A stretch of 6,154 bases of DNA from NCBI GenBank assembly GCA_029883255.1, contig JAOUJL010000091.1:1-6154 (forward strand), given 5' to 3'. Below, piece after piece: positions 4,648 to 6,154 of this stretch (the first letter of the stretch is position 1; each line of letters starts with the position of its first letter). The stretch is from Candidatus Bathyarchaeota archaeon. Lineage in GTDB: Archaea > Thermoproteota > Bathyarchaeia > Bathyarchaeales > Bathyarchaeaceae. The notes under the pieces were generated by a model, which saw nothing but the letters and a program-made list of their open reading frames with translations, was not told the origin of the DNA and made no database searches. The position numbers and the translations under genes were made by a program.

Positions 4648-5667
4648 TCATTGTTTTACAGCGCTTACCGTTCTCTTCAAAAGCAGTTGAGCCGCCTCTT
4701 GTGTTGACCAGCCGCCCAAACCACAGTCAGGGCCGGCAAAGGTCATCGCTTCTCCGTATTTTTCCTTGGCAACACTGAATCGTTTTCTTATCACCCCTTC
4801 GCTCTCAACCAGCTGTTCAGCGGTTGGTTTCACGATGCCCTTATCATAAAGTTCTGCAATTATCGAGTCTACGTCTGTTCTTGATATTCCAACCCTGATT
4901 TGCTTGTCCGCCCTCTCTAACATGTTCTTTGATACGCTTTCGATGTTTTTAGGGGAAGCCGCATACTCAAACGATAACACATCAAGATTTTTGACGTCCA
5001 ATACGTCTCGAACCCTTGACGGAGAGTGAAGATGAACGTGCTTTATCACGCCTTTAAAATCGAAGGCCTTTTCCAGAACATCCAGGATCATGTCTCTGGC
5101 AGCGGTTAAGTCTTGAAATCCGAAGCTCGGCTCATCAAGCGCTATCACTTCTGTCCTAACATACTTTGAATTTAAAATCGAGTTCTTAGCAAACAACCTT
5201 ACGGTTTCTGCAAACATCAAAAGAACATCCTTGTAGGGTGTTGCTCCAACCTCTTTCAAATATAACTCCAAGGGTCCCGTGACGCAAACACGAAGCGACA
5301 CTTTACCTCCAGTCTCTTCATAAAGTCTTTTAGCTTCCTCTCTAATCACGTGTACTTCAGGTATAACTGCTTCTTTTTCATCAACTATGTACGTGCCCTT
5401 ATCCATTGCGTTGTGAATGACGTCAGCAAACTGTTTGTGCATGTCGTAGTGCTGAGGGTAATTAACAATGTCTAAACCAGTGTTCAGCTTCTTTCTGAAG
5501 GAATCCATTATGACTTGATAAAAATTGTTTAGCAAGAATTCATCCTTTTTTATATCCTTTCCGTTTACGATTGCTTCTCTGGCAAGAACATAGGCTCTAT
5601 TGAATAGTTTTTTGTTTATATTTTGAGGTAGTGGAAAACTTCCTATGTCATCGACGAGAGTGTTCAT
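4648..5667 (-). CDS. MetE-core (cobalamin-independent type) methionine synthase-like methyltransferase with altered zinc motif
   Basis: The protein has 339 residues, the length of archaeal stand-alone MetE C-terminal domains. It lacks the N-terminal half that two-domain MetE uses for polyglutamyl-folate. N-terminal IGSFP (8-12), the central DEP (178-180) and C-terminal PDCGLGGW (313-320) match the homocysteine-binding barrel. Zinc ligands in this family are His, Cys, Glu and Cys. Here Glu is E234 (LSFEYA) and the last Cys is C315, but the usual H-x-C is H210-V-H212-L-H214 with no cysteine. The enzyme would pass a methyl group to homocysteine or another thiol in the cytoplasm, and folate-independent relatives take it from a corrinoid protein or methylcobalamin. 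The changed ligand means either a His-coordinated zinc or a different substrate. The ATG at 5667 has a TATA-like box upstream and no Shine-Dalgarno sequence, suggesting an almost leaderless message. The gene converges on the toroid gene with a 40-bp gap. The fold is confident, the exact reaction moderate. Confidence 0.8.
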   Translation of the reverse strand: MNTLVDDIGSFPLPQNINKKLFNRAYVLAREAIVNGKDIKKDEFLLNNFYQVIMDSFRKKLNTGLDIVNYPQHYDMHKQFADVIHNAMDKGTYIVDEKEAVIPEVHVIREEAKRLYEETGGKVSLRVCVTGPLELYLKEVGATPYKDVLLMFAETVRLFAKNSILNSKYVRTEVIALDEPSFGFQDLTAARDMILDVLEKAFDFKGVIKHVHLHSPSRVRDVLDVKNLDVLSFEYAASPKNIESVSKNMLERADKQIRVGISRTDVDSIIAELYDKGIVKPTAEQLVESEGVIRKRFSVAKEKYGEAMTFAGPDCGLGGWSTQEAAQLLLKRTVSAVKQ

Positions 5668-5691
5668 ATATAGAGAGTTTAATTGGTGAGG

Positions 5692-5700
5692 AATTTAAAA
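5692..5700 (-). promoter_or_regulatory. TATA-like box for the MetE-like gene
   Basis: Read on the minus strand the sequence is TTTTAAATT, centred about 29 bp before the ATG at 5667. Transcription would begin about three bases from that ATG, giving a nearly leaderless message. This agrees with the absence of a Shine-Dalgarno sequence. Confidence 0.5.
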
Positions 5701-5723
5701 CTAACCTAATTTTGAAAGCAAAG

Positions 5724-5731
5724 AATATAAG
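5724..5731 (+). promoter_or_regulatory. TATA-like box for the HtpX-like gene
   Basis: AATATAAG is centred about 30 bp before the GTG at 5758, so transcription would start within a few bases of it. It shares a 90-bp divergent intergenic region with the promoter of the MetE-like gene. Confidence 0.45.
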
Positions 5732-5757
5732 TAGCTGTTTACCGTGAAAGATAATTG

Positions 5758-6154
5758 GTGTATAAAAAAGTGAGCGTTTGGAAGCTTCGTGTATCTATGG
5801 TTGGAACCCTAGCTGTAATAATAGGTTTATCAACGTTATTCTTCACGGTAATCTTAAGCCTAGTAGGCTCGTTTAATCTGGTAACTTTAGGCATTCTAGT
5901 TGTCGCATTCAACATTCTTCAATGGCTGATATCACCATATATAGTCGATGCCCTCTACCGCGTAAGGAGGATTCCAGAACATGAAAATCCAAGGCTTCAC
6001 GAAACAGTTGAAAACCTCAGCAGAAAGAGCGGCATAAAAAAGCCTAGGCTCATGCTTGCACAAATTCCAATTCCAAACGCGTTCGCCTACGGTTCGCCAA
6101 TAGCTGGAAACCGTGTGGCAGTCACTGATGGACTATTGAAGACGCTGGAGTATG
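5758..6154 (+). CDS. htpX: HtpX-like M48 membrane metalloprotease, N-terminal part (3' partial)
   Basis: The first 132 residues are visible before the window ends. The chosen start is GTG 5758, since a TATA-like box lies at nearly leaderless distance; an in-frame GTG at 5770 (SVWKLRVSM) is an alternative. After a short basic leader, helix one spans about residues 14-36 (MVGTLAVIIGLSTLFFTVIL) and helix two about 41-62, matching the two N-terminal membrane spans of HtpX. Residues 73-102 (PEHENPRLHETVENLSRKSGIKKPRLMLAQ) and 107-127 (NAFAYGSP, then RVAVTDGLL) are the conserved lead-in to the catalytic domain. The zinc-binding HExxH helix would follow just beyond the edge and is not seen. HtpX proteases degrade misfolded membrane proteins, with the active site on the cytoplasmic face. 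Family assignment is strong; activity cannot be judged from the fragment. Confidence 0.9.
   Translation, partial: MYKKVSVWKLRVSMVGTLAVIIGLSTLFFTVILSLVGSFNLVTLGILVVAFNILQWLISPYIVDALYRVRRIPEHENPRLHETVENLSRKSGIKKPRLMLAQIPIPNAFAYGSPIAGNRVAVTDGLLKTLEY

Noticed and set aside
1..6154. CRISPR arrays, insertion sequences, phage genes, toxin-antitoxin pairs or defence systems.
   Set aside because: No regularly spaced repeats, transposase or integrase motifs, terminal inverted repeats or defence-family domains are visible; the genes read as ordinary chromosomal ones.

Overview
The window looks like a piece of chromosome from an uncultured archaeon, probably a Bathyarchaeia-like (TACK-side) lineage. The domain call is fairly secure. 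It rests on a tRNA whose intron is bounded by an archaeal bulge-helix-bulge motif, AT-rich TATA-type boxes placed so that several messages would be leaderless or nearly so, a short stand-alone MetE-core methionine synthase, and secreted proteins with many N-glycosylation sequons. The lineage is an inference from the style of the proteins only.

Layout. At 1-212 is the C-terminal end of a secreted protein closing in a dockerin type I domain. A 299-bp gap follows, with a perfect 16-bp palindrome and a TATA-like box. At 512-2170 is a 552-residue membrane-tethered extracellular protein with a cohesin-like domain. At 2171-2376 nothing coding is recognised. At 2377-2526 is a previously easy-to-miss 49-codon membrane ORF whose stop codon overlaps (ATGA) the start of a seven-helix membrane protein at 2523-3311. 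At 3411-3516 is tRNA-Lys(CUU) with a 28-nt intron at the non-canonical position 30/31. At 3552-4607 is a soluble alpha/alpha-toroid (prenyltransferase/squalene-cyclase-like repeat) protein. Convergent to it, at 4648-5667 on the minus strand, is a MetE-core protein with an altered zinc-ligand motif. Divergent from that, at 5758-6154, is the N-terminal part of an HtpX-like M48 membrane protease cut by the window edge.

Working together. The dockerin and cohesin proteins lie in tandem, so they may form a cell-surface protein-protein pair, as described for Archaeoglobus fulgidus, although they are probably separate transcription units. The 49-codon ORF and the seven-helix protein look translationally coupled. 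The remaining genes (tRNA, toroid protein, methionine synthase, protease) look like ordinary chromosomal genes with no evident shared pathway. I see no insertion sequence, phage, plasmid or CRISPR signal. The most notable items are the tRNA intron, the cohesin/dockerin pair with its palindromic upstream site, the MetE-like protein with His in place of a zinc-ligand Cys, and the coupled small membrane ORF.
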